A DNA stretch of 64,000 nt from Dasypus novemcinctus (taxonomy: Eukaryota > Chordata > Mammalia > Cingulata > Dasypodidae): positions 36,004,770-36,068,769 of the forward strand of contig NC_080682.1 in assembly GCF_030445035.2 (NCBI RefSeq). Reading direction: 5' to 3'. The position numbers were made by a program, and so were the translations under genes. Of this stretch, positions 22,262 to 34,894 are shown piece by piece (positions within the stretch are counted from its first letter, which is position 1; every line of letters begins with the position of its first letter). The notes under the pieces are model-generated. The model worked only from the letters and a program-made list of their open reading frames with translations. It made no database searches and had not been told where the DNA came from.

Positions 22262-22962
22262 AGGCTGGCAATACAATATATTGGAAAAGGGTTGGCTTTT
22301 AAAATTGAAATTTATTAGATTAAATGCTTACAGCTCTGAGGCTGTGAAAATGGCCAAGTCAAGGCATCAAGCAAAGCTTTTTCACCAAAGGTCAGCTGCT
22401 GGAGATTCTGGACTCCTCCCATGTAGCAAGGCACAATGTTGTATCTGACAGTCTCTGCCTTCTCCTCCCTTACTTTCTCCCTGCCTATATGCCTGCACAA
22501 AATAAAACAAAATAAAAAACAAAAACAAAAACACACCTGCACACAAAAGTTTATAGCATCTTTACTCACAATTGACAAAAGCATAACCAACTAAGATGTG
22601 CTGGGTGATCAGGCACATGACTGGGCATATGGGCAGCACTTACTTATCTCTCCCCTCTCTTCTGGACCTCTTTGTTAATTCTCATTCAGTCTGTTCCATC
22701 TGTGACTTTTCTCTTTCCTGGATTTGATTTCAACTTCTGGAGGCTACTCTCTGGCACTGAGTCTTTTTTCCTGTGCCTATGGCTTACTCCTCTATTTATA
22801 CAGGACTCCTGCAAGAGAATCAGGACCCATGCTGGGCTAAGCCCTACTGGAGCAATCTAATCAAATAGTTCTTAATTGATCTAATCTAATCAAAAGTTTG
22901 CAATAGTTTCAATTTAGGGACACAATTTTCAAAGGTCTACATAAAAGACTCAGACCAACACA
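22262..22962 (-). mobile_element. MaLR-like solo LTR, minus strand
   Basis: The minus strand starts TGTGTTGGTCTGAGTC at 22962 and runs to a polyadenylation-like AATAAATTTCAATTTTAAAA and AAGCCAACC block near 22300. This is the usual layout of MLT-type LTRs. A short A-rich piece with L1-like text (CCTGCACACAAAAGTTTATA) lies inside near 22500-22575. Confidence 0.55.
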
Positions 22963-23249
22963 ACTACTCTTACTTTGTTTATAAAAAATAATTTAACGCT
23001 ATAATACCAAGTTAATCTTATCCCAGATTTTCTTGGTTTATTATTGAGATCACTGATAAATTTTATCTACAAAATCAGAAATTTTAAAGTGAAAAGTCAA
23101 TTATTTTATTAGTCAGGTGAACATACATAATTTCACAACAGAAATCTTCCTATATTAAAGAATACAGTAGATCTTGCTTACCACTAATAGTATAAATTTA
23201 AAACCATACATAAAACATGATCTAAATAGAAGTGAGACGTTCTCTTTTC
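22963..23249. other. Short unassigned AT-rich stretch
   Basis: Nothing recognisable is present. Confidence 0.4.
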
Positions 23250-24300
23250 ATTTTTTTTTTTAATTTTTAAAGAAGCTTTAGATTACATAAATGTTACATA
23301 AAAAATATAGGTGTTTCACATATGGCCTACCTCCAACCCCCTCACCTTCCCACATTTTCCCACATTAACATTTTTCATTAGTGTGGTATGTTTGTTACAA
23401 TTGATGTACACACATTGAAGCATTGCTGCTAATCATGGACATTATACATTATAGTTTATACTCTACCCTGCACAATTTTATAGGTTATGACTAAATGTAT
23501 AGTGGCATGTATCCAACATTACAATCTTGTCTCTTAAGAGAAATAATGTTACATAGAGCAGCATGACTAACAATAAGAATAATGTTCATAAATCAGTTTC
23601 ATATCTGTGTATCAGTAGCAAACAACCAAAAATGTAATTTAAAGAGAAAGACAAGATTTACAATAGTATTAGAAAATATTGAGAACTTTGAAATTTTCTA
23701 GAATTTTCTGTGTAGTATTCTATTGCTAAAGTATTTCACAAAATGATTGTGTAATTTTACATAGCTAACAGCTGTGAATGAAAATACCAGTTGCTTCACA
23801 ACCCCACTAACACTAGAATCATTAGCCTTTTTAAATTTAGGTATTCTAATATATGTGTAGTGACATAACATCAAGGATTTAATCTACATTTTCGTAATGC
23901 CTTATGATGCTGAGCATCTTTTCATGTTTTTACATGCCATCTGTATTTGGTAAAGTGTTTGTTCAAATATTTTTATTTCTTTCTGATTGTGGCTTTTTCT
24001 TTTTTTTCTAAATTAACTTTGTTTCAAAGAAGTTCTTAATTTTGAAACCACCCAATTTATTTGCAGATTATATTTTTGATTCATAGCTAAGAAATCATTG
24101 CCTGACCCAATATCAGAAATATTTTCTTCTCCCTACTCTTCTAGAATTATTATAATTTTGTATGTAGTATAAACTGATTCATTATTTTTCTATTGTCCTT
24201 CATCAATAGTCATTCCTTCATTCAAGAAATCTAAGGTTCTTTTTAACACATAAATATCTAATCACTTCAGCAACATTTAATAAAAAGCTTACCCTCTCTC
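23250..24300 (-). mobile_element. Old L1 3'UTR, minus strand
   Basis: The plus strand shows typical reversed L1 3' sequence: TTAGATTACATAAATGTTAC, CCCACATTAACATTTTTCAT, TTTGTTACAATTGATGTACA, later ATGATGCTGAGCATCTTTTC and TTGCAGATTATATTTTTGAT. There is no open frame. Confidence 0.7.
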
Positions 24301-24821
24301 TGTTGAATTGAATTTGCATCTTAATTGAAAAGCAATTACGTTCATATATCTAAGTCAATATGTTTCTGAATTTTTCCTTATATTTTAGACTCTGTATTGG
24401 ATTTTTCTACTTGACTTATATCCCAAGATGTTCAAAAGTATTAATGGTAATGATATATAAAATTCCATTTACCAGAAGCCTAGTCAACATTCTGTAATAA
24501 AACACTGTCATTTATTTGCATATAACCCCTATGTCCAGAGGACTTTTACCTCCTAACTATCCTTAGAAGCATTTATTTTTATTTCCCTTTCTTCATTTTT
24601 TCAACTGCCAAAGCTGTTCAGATATATTTCCCTTCTGAGGAGTTTAAAGTAAGTGTTAATTATTCTTCCTGCTCAACGTTTGATCACTTTAAATCTTTTC
24701 TCTATATTACATCCCATTAAAGGTCTTTGGTAATATTCTATACCCTACACAATGAGTTTGATATTCCATGTCATGATACAAATCACTTTTTATGATCTGA
24801 TTCCCAAATACCTCTTTAGAC

Positions 24822-24903
24822 ACTATTAAAGAAAAAGTACTATATATTCATAAATACATACATAAATAAAAATATGAATATATAGTACTTTATCTTTAAT
24901 AGT
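24822..24903. repeat. Near-perfect 31-bp inverted repeat with 20-base spacer
   Basis: Left arm 24822-24852 and right arm 24873-24903 are reverse complements at 30 of 31 positions. Both are AT-rich and centred on AGTACTATATATTCATA. The spacer 24853-24872 is A-rich. No transposon family with these ends is recognised. Confidence 0.95.
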
Positions 24904-25619
24904 TAACATAGAAATTACTGCCATTCCTCAAGCAAGTGATGTTCTCCGATATTTTGGTCCTTTGATGTTGTCTGTCATCTCCATGCTGAGTGGAAGAACC
25001 AGTAAATATTAATTGGTTCTAGTTTCTAGGACTGAAATTGAAAGTGGGCAGGAAAAGAAGAAGGGAAACTAAAACTCTTTGTTGTGGATAAGGTTGAAAT
25101 TGGCACCAAACTGTAGAATTCAAGGAAAATTGGTGTTCATTTCAGTGAAAGGTTAACCAAGTGATATGCATGATACATATAGTGATATGAGCCTATCCTT
25201 CTCACTAAGTCAAGGATATTTACTAACCACAGTGATTCCCTTGATGTTAGCAGTGATTCATTTGATCTTTTATCCCCTTTATTAGCCAAAAATCTGTTGG
25301 TTCTCTGAACTGAGTACCAGATTGTTCTATAAGGAACTGTAGAGCAGGCCTCCACAGATGTTGAGCAAATGGAAAATGATATTTGTGTATTGTATAAAGG
25401 CAGAGCTGGCCCCTGGCTATGAACCTTAAAGGCCAAGTGAAATTGGCCAGGTGAAGTTTTTTAGGCAGGAATACCTGGAAAGAAAGAGAAAAATCAAGGA
25501 GCTGAAGAAAATGACTGCTAGAAGATAAATAGGGCAGCATAAACAAACATTCATGAGCTATTATGAGGTGACTTTGAATCCAAGGGCTAGGAGAGCACTG
25601 ATAAGGGAATGAGATGGTG

Positions 25620-25735
25620 AGGGCATATTTGCTGTTCCCTCTCTGTAGAATGTCTTTTCCTCTTCATTTATTTTGTTAACTGTTTACTAATAATACAAGA
25701 CTAAACTCAGATTATCATTACCTCTAGATCCTAAC
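25620..25735. mobile_element. Possible L2 remnant
   Basis: TAGAATGTCTTTTCCTCTTC followed by TACAAGACTAAACTCAGATTATCA-like text resembles the common L2 3' region. The match is short and degraded. Confidence 0.35.
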
Positions 25736-25884
25736 TCTGTCCTAGCTTATTGGAAGTCACAGAATAATTTTAAAGAATAGAACATAAAAGTATCTATAAA
25801 TACTTATTAAAATTTTAGAAATGTCAATAACCCAATATCCTTTACATTAGGAATATGTGCATAATACTTCCAAATTACATTATT

Positions 25885-26258
25885 TAAAATAAAATGGGGG
25901 TGAATAGGTGGAGAACAGGATATTTGTAGGGCAGTGAATCTCTTCTGTATGGTATTACGTTAGTGGAAAATTACATTATGTACTTATTAAAACCAATAGA
26001 ACTATATAGCACAAAGAGTGAACTGTAAAGTTAACTATGGACTTTAGTATAACAATAAAGTATCAATAGGTATTCATGAATTGTGACAAATGTATCACAC
26101 TAATGCAAGATGTTAATTATAGGAGAAATGCAGAGAGGGGGTATAGGGAAATCTATTTTCTGGAAAATGTTTATTCATACCTAAAACTACTCTAAAAGTA
26201 GTCTATTAAAATGAATGAATGAATGAATAAATACATACATACATAAATAAATAAAAAT
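25885..26258 (+). mobile_element. Old L1M 3' end with an (AATG/AATA)n tail
   Basis: Blocks GGGTGAATAGGTGGAG, GGGCAGTGAATCTCTTCTGT, GAACTGTAAAGTTAACTATG and AATTGTGACAAATGTATCAC follow the L1M 3' end. It ends in a tetranucleotide microsatellite at about 26211-26258. Confidence 0.8.
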
Positions 26259-26689
26259 ATAAAACCAGAGGCTTTTGTTTTATACTTATATGGTTCAATT
26301 CCACCACTATTTTTCCTCAGTTATTTGATTAAGACAAATTGCTTAGTAATTCTGAACCTACCTATACTTAGATATTAAGTGAAATAATCATGATTGAAAG
26401 AGTTATGGTGCATATTTTGGAATTAACATGGTAATATTTTATTATGGTGACTTTTACATATTATGTATATAAAAGATACCAGGTACTTTTCTCCTCTCCT
26501 TTCATTAGTTTATGTTAGTAAAATTACAGAAGAAAACTATAGAGAATATTTTCTGTTCTACAAACTAATGTCTAGAGAATGATATTTACCCTGATATTTA
26601 GACCTAATTTTTATATATAATGTTTTTCACTGAGTATTTGATAAGTTGATTGAATTACACCTATGCTTATTTGTGTTAACCACTTTAAA

Positions 26690-27830
26690 ATAAATATTTT
26701 ATTTATATAACTTTAGATTTACAGAAAAGTCGCAAATATATTAAAGAGTGTTCCCATACACTTCACACTCAGTTTCCCTATTATTACCTATTATTATATC
26801 TTACATGAATACGGAATATTTGTCACAATTAATTAACAAATGCTGATGCATTGCTATTAACTAAATTCCATCCTGTATTCGGATGTCTTTAGTTTTGAAC
26901 TAACATCCTTTTTAAATTTTTAAAATTTTTTGTTCCAGTACCCCATCCATGTTACCACATTATACCTAACCATTTTGTTTCCTTAGGCACCTTTGGACAG
27001 TGAAGGTTTCTCAGACTTCCTTTATGATTCATGACCTTGACAGTACTAAGGAAGAATGGAAAAACCTTTTGGATGTTATCAATCAACTAGAGTTTTCTGG
27101 AAGTTTTGTAATAATTAGATTAGAGTTAGGATTTGGGGAAGGAAAACCACAAGGGGAAAGTTGAATTTCATATCATCATATCAAGGGTGTATACGGTCAA
27201 TCTGTAACCTGTTGATCTTAACCTTGATCTTGGTTTAAGAAAGTGTATGTTAGGTTTCTTCACCACAGTGTTACTCCCCCACCCCTATTTTCCATCCTGT
27301 ACTCTTTGGAAGGAAGTCACTATGTGCATCCCACATCATAAAAGGGAGGGTTATGCTCTATCTCCTGGAGAGTGTTGCATCTGTATAAATCATTTAGAAT
27401 TTTTCTATATGAGATTTTTGTCTATTCTCCCCCATGTATTTATTTTTTATTAAATCATTTGTTTCTGTTAGCATAGACTAATGGATATTAATTTTATAAT
27501 TTGGGTTAAAGTCCAAAACTGTGTTATTTATTTTTTTGCTTAGATTTTTCCAGCTTAAGTCATTGAAAACTTTCAGTTGGCTCCCATGGACCTTTGCTGT
27601 ATCTTCATCACTGTTTATGTGCATGTATTCGTTGTGATCGTTGTTCTTTTGGTTTATTTTGTGAATTGTTTTTTCTTCTTTTTCAATTCTTTACTTCTGA
27701 AAGTATAACATGCTCCTGTTCATCTTTTACATTGCTTGTCACAGAACTAGAGTCAAACAAATCTCTCCAGAGTCCTCTTTCCTTTTATTGAACAATAGTT
27801 TTGGGAACCATGATCTGTCACTGTATAAGT
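26690..27830 (-). mobile_element. Old L1M 3'UTR, minus strand
   Basis: The plus strand carries the reversed 3'UTR in order: TTTACAGAAAAGTCGCAAAT, ACTTCACACTCAGTTTCCCT, AGACTTCCTTTATGATTCAT, GGAAGGAAGTCACTATGTGC, ATGGACCTTTGCTGTATC. Small frames within it (for example 27247-27453) are not genes. Confidence 0.8.
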
Positions 27831-29449
27831 ATGTATTTTAGGGCCCAATTAATAACTTCAATTGCAAAAAAATAGGGCCCCTATTATCCCACAATAGAAG
27901 AAGACAAATTGAAAGACAAATGTCTTTCTCACATTTGGCTCATATTTCTTAATTGGGAGGGAAGAGATACATTAGGGAATGATCTTCCCTAGGCTCTGAT
28001 ATTTTATTCATGTTAAATACTCCTCAAGGGAAGGCAAAAAGGAAGCATTTCTCAGTTAAAATCTTGTGTGATGGGATGAAACTGGAAACAACTTAACTTG
28101 CCTTATAGCAGGCTGGTGAGAGAACTCATGCCTCTTTGTGAGATCAAAGAGATACTGTTTCCAGAATCATCAGACAGCGTTTTAGAAGCACTTTTACTTC
28201 TATTTTTGAGTAAGTGGCTTCCAGGTTACTTTGGGAATAAAAGAGAACAACTGAACATTTTAACATCTGCTCAAAAGCTGGCAAAATTTTTATATGGTAA
28301 TAAGTTATTCGAAAATTATTAATATCCAAAGAAAGTAAATCTCTTCAATTCCATAATAAGTGTCTAAAACATAAAATGCACTGTGGAAAGAGAAAGTGCA
28401 TGTGCTTTTCTAGGACTGATTTACAATTTAAAGTGAGAAATTACAAATAAAAGATGTGCATGTCAGTTCTTGATGAATGTGCACACTTAAGTAAGGACTA
28501 TTGGTAGTTAGTAGTGAGAAGGAGAAGCAAATTGAAATAATATCTGTTTGGTTATTCCAGGAAATACCACGGAGATCATGATTTTGTCATGGGTATAGTA
28601 GTTTGCAAGCTTCCCATCTCCTCAATGGAAAGTAAGTATAAAATAACATGGGACATTATAGTATTGTAAGTATGTGAGAGCCTCCTCAACCTTTTCATTC
28701 ACTCTAAAATTTTAATTAAGTACCTTCTTTTATTCTAGATGCATAAATTTAGCAGTGAACAAATAGACAGATATCCATGTACTTATATTGCTTTTTTCTA
28801 AAGTGTGCCATTCTTATGGCATGTCATTCTACTGTATATCAATTACATGAATAATACACATGTATGATGTCTGACTGTTTATCTATCTATGTAAATACTT
28901 AGTTGATAGAAACTGAAACCAATTTTTCTTTTCTTTCTGCTGATGAGTTTTGACAAAATGTGCATTTAGAAAACTTCCACGAGTGCAAATGAACCTATAG
29001 TTAATGACAATGTGATGGTGTATGAGGTAAAGAGTGCTGACTTCTAGAAATACCTATGTCTGATTCACTATCTTTCTCAAGCTCCTGAATATTAATATTG
29101 CCCTAAGAATACTACTGTTCTTCTTTCCTATCTCAGAAGAGAATTTTGAGGTCTTAGTGATATACAATAAAATATATGTAATCAGATCATTTCCTAAGAT
29201 AAGATTTTTTTAAATATGGTGCATGATTATGATGAATTTTCAAATATCTCCAAAGGGAACATCTCAGAAAGTAAGACTTCATCTCAGCTCTGATGCCTAT
29301 AATGCAGTTTCCTTCCTCAGAGACTACAGTTATTATACCCTTCCTTGTTACTCTTCTAAACACAAGGCACTTATATAAGGGCATGTGTAATGTATAATAT
29401 CCTGCTTTTAATAAATATTTTACCATTCTAAGCATATAGTTCTGTCCTC
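27831..29449. other. Unassigned, no gene
   Basis: No coding sequence or secure repeat was recognised. Text near 28700-28790 (AGCAGTGAACAAATAGACAG) hints at a very old interspersed repeat. Confidence 0.35.
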
Positions 29450-29920
29450 AAATTTTGCACTTTATAATATATTATAGAGACCATTGCATATGTATCTACT
29501 TCATTTTTATTAATATTTGCATCAAAATATCATCTCTGATTTATTCAATCCCCTTCTGATGACATTTATTTCCAATTTTTTTGGTTCTATGGATAGTGCT
29601 CAAATTATCATTTATGTACATTTGAGTAAATGTATCTGTAGGAAATGGGCTCACTGGCTTTATTTCCATGTGCCATTGTAACTTTATAAGTATTGAAAAA
29701 TCACCCCCAAGGGACAGTGCCCACTTAGACTTCTACCAAAATACATAAGACTGATGGTTTCCCACATCTTTGCCAGCACTACATGTTAACAAACATTCAT
29801 CAAAAGATCATTTTGCTAGTATAGTAGGTGAAAAATATATCTAATTGTAATTTTTATCAATGTATTTAATTATGAATGAAATTGATTATCTTTCACATGT
29901 TTAATCCTTTGAAAAAGAGA
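29450..29920 (-). mobile_element. Old L1 3'UTR-like, minus strand
   Basis: GGAAATGGGCTCACTGGCTT, CCCACATCTTTGCCAGCACT and TTGATTATCTTTCACATGTT are reversed L1 3' text. The borders are approximate. Confidence 0.5.
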
Positions 29921-29938
29921 AGGGTCTTAAAATTGGTT

Positions 29939-30008
29939 CTTTTGCCTATTAATCATCTGTGATTAATTAATCTTTTGCCTATTAATCATCTTTTGCCTAT
30001 TAATCATC
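29939..30008 (+). repeat. Three copies of a 19-bp unit
   Basis: CTTTTGCCTATTAATCATC occurs at 29939-29957, 29972-29990 and 29990-30008. The last two overlap by one base and the first is separated by 14 bases of related AT-rich text. Confidence 0.95.
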
Positions 30009-31220
30009 TGTGTAATCATTTTTAATACTGAATTGTGAAATCTATTTATATGTGAAATAATTAGAATTTTATGTTGAAATAAATTTTATTAGTTTGATAC
30101 ATATTTTGCTTTTGATATTGTATTTTATGGGGAAATCAATGTGGTAATATACATAAAACAATACCTGTATATGAATAAATATTAGTTCACTTTTACTTTC
30201 TTTCTCTTCCTTGAAGTCGGAATATGGGACACTCAAGAATATTAATGACAAAAATTCTATTCAAATACTTCAGCCATATCACTTGGAGCTTCCTCAGTTC
30301 CTTTTCTAAATATCTGGTGCTTAAGCTATAAACTTGAATTTTGAAAGAATATTCTGATTTATGGCAAATATCCCCCATCTCCTTTTCCTTGACTATAGAT
30401 ACTCTCAAAGTATCCTTGCATTTTAGAAATCTTGATGAGTCAGAAAAATAATGAAGGGGAAGAATATAATTGTGGATTACATAGTCTGTTGAAAAAGTCA
30501 AAGTTGAATAAGAGGTTGAATTTAGAACTGAAAACAACTAGAAAGATTTGAGAGGTAAAATAAAAGGCAATATACTTATACTTAGTCACTGCAACAGATA
30601 AAATATGAGTATCCTGGACCAGGACGACAAGTTGTTGGTTTGTTGTCAACTGCATTATTTTCCTCTCATTACTACCCAACGATCGTTTAATGAGCTGAAA
30701 TCTTAAGTCTATTATTTGCCTATGCATATGTATGTATTTGTGTGTGTCTGTATGTCTTGTGTATAAGTTTTGTTACGGAAGATGCTCTCAAATGTTTATA
30801 CAATCATTCATTGAAATTTTAGAATACTGCTAAAATAGTATTTTATGACTGGATTACCAGGTTCAAGAAATGTGAAAGCTCAATGAAGTAAACTATGCAT
30901 AGACTTTCCCTAGTTTTGTAATACATTATCTCTAATGTTGAAAGATCCTGCTGAAAACTAAAGAAAGATATTCAGATCAGGAAATTATGTACTTGTACCT
31001 AATCCATAAAGTTAAAGTTTATTATGACTGAAAATCATTTAATTTTTCATTATTTTCCTATTGAATCACCTTATACAATCAGGTAAATAGTTAGAACAAG
31101 TATTAGAAATTGCATTTCACTAAAAAAAATCAAAACACAGACTGGTGATGACCTTTTATAAAGGGAAATTCCATGCTCAAGCATATATTCAGCTCCAAAT
31201 GTGTATACTTTATAAAATTA
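30009..31220. other. AT-rich sequence upstream of OR pseudogene 2; no gene seen
   Basis: Only chance frames are present. A TG-rich microsatellite lies at about 30725-30765. Confidence 0.4.
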
Positions 31221-31238
31221 TTTCTTTTCTTCTTGCAG
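31221..31238 (+). promoter_or_regulatory. Likely relic splice acceptor before OR pseudogene 2
   Basis: TTTCTTTTCTTCTTGCAG is an excellent pyrimidine tract plus CAG, 44 bases before the former start codon at 31283. The layout fits an OR coding exon with a short 5' untranslated part. Function is inferred. Confidence 0.55.
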
Positions 31239-31282
31239 ATGAATTATTTCTAAAATGTACTTCCCCCTAATAGGCTGAAACA

Positions 31283-32293
31283 GTGCAGCAAAATAACAGT
31301 GTAAATGAATTCATACTGTTAGGATTGACAAGAGACCCTTTGAGGCAGAAAATGGTGTTTGTAATTTTCTTAATTTTCTGCATGAGAACCGTGGTGGGGA
31401 ATTTGCTCATTATTGTGACCATCAAGTTCAGTCGGACACTTGGAAGCCCCAAGTACTTCTTCCTATTTTTCTTGTCTTTTGCTGATGTCTGCTTTACAGC
31501 TTCCATAGCCCCTCAGCTAATTGGATGCTCTCACTGCAAAGAAAATCATGTCCTATAATGAGTGCATGACTCAAGTCTTCGCACTACAATTATTTGGCTG
31601 CATGGAGATCTTTGTCCTCATCCTCATGGCTGTTGATAGATATGTGGCCATCTGTAAGCCCTTATATTACCCAACCATCATGAGATGGCAGGTCTACATC
31701 ATCTTGATTATTCTTCCCTGGATAGGGTCTTTCATTCTACATTTCAGATTGTCCTGGTATTGAGCTTGCCTTTCTGTGGGCCCAATTTGATTGATTATTA
31801 TTGTTGTGATTTGCAGCCCTTTTTGAAATTTGCCTGTAAGGACACTTATGTGATCAACCTACTGTGGGTGTCCAATACTGGGGTCATTTGCTAAAGTAGT
31901 TTCATGTTTCTAATAATCTCATACATTGTCATCTTACATTCTCTGCGAAATCATAGTGCGGAAGAGAGGAAAAAAGCCTTCTCAACTTGTACCTTCCACA
32001 TCATTGTAGTCATTTTATACTTTGGTCCATGTACATTCATGTACACACGTCCCCCAAATACTTTTCCCACTGACAAAATGGTAGCAGTATTTGACATCAT
32101 TGGCACACCCTTTCTCAACCTACTCATCTATACACTAAGGAATACAGAAGTGAAAAATGCCATGAAAATTTATGGAGTATTAAAATTACCTCAGACATCA
32201 AAGGATGACTTGACATTCCAAATACTTAGTACATACATCAGTATCTTATTATTGTGGGAAGACCATACCATTGTATGTAAGGTCATGGGTTGA
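31283..32293 (+). pseudogene. Olfactory receptor pseudogene, OR4C-like (OR pseudogene 2)
   Basis: This is a nearly full-length OR coding exon. The former start is GTG (31283-31285) followed by QQNNSVNEFILLGLTRDP, so the initiator ATG appears lost. TM1-TM2 run in frame to about 31520 (GNLLIIVTIKFSRTLG, SPKYFFLFF). A frame change, best explained by a 2-bp loss at ATTGGATGCT, leads into MDALTAKKIMSYNECM and TM3 with an intact MAVDRYVAICKP. A second change near 31738 looks like a 4-bp slip in TTCATTC and brings in SLPFCGPNLIDYYCCDLQPF. A TAA stop sits at 31892-31894. The rest gives YIVILHSLRNHSAEERKKAF and TM7 [19 protein letters not shown]; the tail then runs past the expected end to 32293. Text is closest to the OR4C type. 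OR4C receptors are odorant GPCRs of olfactory neurons; this copy cannot make one. Confidence 0.93.
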
Positions 32294-34586
32294 TAGTTTT
32301 CCTATTTCATAGACATGGACCTATTTTTTTTTTTTTTTGTATCAGAAAAAGATGAGTGTTAGATTATTTCAAATAGTTAAGGCCCAAGAGTCTTTTCTCT
32401 CTAAGATTTTCTGCCTCTCAAGTCATACTATACCTAGGGTATAAGCCTGATTCTTATATTGAATGACCTGCATTGCTTGGTTTTTCCTATGCTCTGACCT
32501 CACCCTGGTGGCTCTCCTGATATCAGTGTGACTTGTTCTCTTTCTGAGAGCTCCTTTTTGTCATTGCTGACCATAAACTTTTTTTCCCAACTCTGAATCT
32601 GCACTCTGGTTTACTAAGAAGAAAGATCTTTACTAAATAGCAGCCTTTTAAGCAAACTAGTAATGAAAAATAAATAAAATAAATCCTGAATTCATCTACA
32701 ACATGTTTCCAATTCATATCCACTTCGTCTTGAATGCTTGCAGGACATGGTAATACAGTGTACAAAGATGATCCATTCAATTTTCCCACAAGTTTGTCTT
32801 TACGAACTTCCAAATATTTGAATCAGATATTTTTAAAAATGTACTTATATTATAAACCATTTTTTTCTTACTTTATGCTTGTGTTATGGTAACCAGAAAA
32901 TTTTGGGGGATGCTTTCAATATAATATTACAATATGCCTTGAGATATTCACTATGATTGGTATATAAGAGCTGAAGCAATAGAATGCTGAAACTCTAAAA
33001 GTTTGGAAAGTAAAATATGTTTATCATCAAGAATAAATACAATATAAAAATACATCAGACAAACAATGTATTTTATGAGAATGAAAGGCAGAAAGGAAGA
33101 ATCTGGTTTGAAGCCAATTAATGGTATGATATTATTTAATTTAAAAATGTGTCAATAAAATGAATGCAATTACAATTGAAAATTTGAAAATGCCTGTGAC
33201 ATGTCTCCAAAGTCAAGAAAAAGCCATTTATTTTCTCTAGGTGAGCTGTACTAATAGAAGGGTTGTATAGATTCCCAATTTAAATTGTTAAAGTTATTTT
33301 GGTCCATTAGAGGGCAGATCAGATTAGCAGAAGCAGCTTTGCTGTGTCTGTCATGGGTTATATCATGAACTTTTATATTCATTAGTTTCAGTGTAATAAA
33401 GAATAATGCACACTTAGTGACCATTACAAGTTTGATTTAATTTCTAATCCTCCTTCTAATTATTTAATTGTACAAAACTTAGCAATAGCAACATGTCCTC
33501 CTATGATAAATGATTTAAAAATAAACTCCATAAAATGCCATAAGTCTTCTGTGGTTTCACTTTTATTTTTGTTTCCTGTGAGTCTAAGAAGTGCAGTATC
33601 TATACTGGACTCACATGAGAAAGGAATTATATTTAATAGACATTGACAATGTATGAACCTATCATAAACTAATCTACCCTTCCATAGCAACAACACATGC
33701 ATACATATATTATACAGCTTTTCATGGTTATTTGCATTCCATTTGAATAAGTGAAAGTAGGAAATAGAAAGGAAAATAAATAAACTAAAACGTGAATGAA
33801 AAATATAGGTAGGATAACAGGATAAGAAGAACCAACACAGGGGAAGAAAACTTGGAACATTTTGCATGGTTCAAATGTACTTATAGTGAAATTAAATCTG
33901 GGAAAATTAAGTAATTATTAAGGAAAATTCTGGGACACTATATTCATCCAATAGGCAATTTTGAAGTGACCACTCCCTCCAAAAATAATTTATCTAAAAG
34001 AGAAACTAAATTGTAACTATCCTTTCATTTTAGGAACAAATAGTGTTTCTAATATGTGCTCAATTCTCTTTGTTATATTACACTATCAATAAAGTTGCAG
34101 CATCACCTCTATATTATTCCATGCAAAAATGCATAGCCTGAATTTGATCATTAGGAAACAAGGCACAGACCCAAATTCAGGGTTAATCTACAACAAAACT
34201 GGACTACGTGCTTCAGAATTATCAAAGCCATTAAAACCAATAACTGACACAGGAACTACACAAGATTAAAGGACGCAAAAGAGAAATGATAGCTACTAAT
34301 AACTGCAATGTGTGATCTTGGATTTGATCCTTAATTCAGTAAAAAAAAAAAGTTTAAAAGGGCATCATTGTGATTATTCAAGAAATTTGAATTTAGACTG
34401 AGGTAGATAATATTACATCACTATAAAATTTTCTGGAGTTTTTAAAATATAATTTTACTATGGCTATGCAAGAGAATGTTTTGTTCTTAGAAAATATACA
34501 TAGGAATATTTATGGGTTAAAGGGCACAATGCCACCAATTTATTATCAAAAGGTTAAGACAAAAAGTACAACTATAATTATAAATT
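32294..34586. other. Unassigned AT-rich intergenic, no gene
   Basis: Frames such as 33460-33867 (minus) have no recognisable domain and look like chance openings. Confidence 0.4.
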
Positions 34587-34733
34587 GAAAGAAAGAAGGG
34601 AGGGAAGGAAGGAAAGAAAGGAGAAAAGGAGGAAGGGAGAGAGAAAGGGTGGGAGGGAGAGAGGGAAGGAGGAAGGGAGGAAGAAAAGAAAGAAAGGAAG
34701 GAAGAACAGGATGGAGGGAGGGAGGGAAGAAGG
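34587..34733 (+). repeat. Long polypurine (GGAA/GAGG) tract
   Basis: About 147 bases are almost pure purine, with only isolated pyrimidines at 34650, 34707 and 34712. The longest uninterrupted purine runs are 34587-34649 and 34651-34706. Confidence 0.95.
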
Positions 34734-34894
34734 ACTAAAAAGAAAAAATATATAGAATAGAGTGTAGACTCTCCCTGAATCAGAGTATAGGATAGTCCAG
34801 AAGATACTTGTAATATCCTTGCAATGGTTATGTAAGAATGAACTTACGTCAAAATTAAAAGTTATAAAATGAGGGTAAGTCCTTTAGTTTTTTG

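Noticed and set aside
29939-30008. CRISPR-like repeat and spacer layout
   Set aside because: Only three units with irregular or no spacers, in mammalian DNA; it is a minisatellite.
31239-31241. ATG directly after the acceptor as the OR start
   Set aside because: It is followed by a stop after a few codons and is not in line with the OR frame starting at 31283.
33460-33867. Minus-strand frame of 135 codons
   Set aside because: AT-rich chance frame with hydrophobic runs but no family motif.
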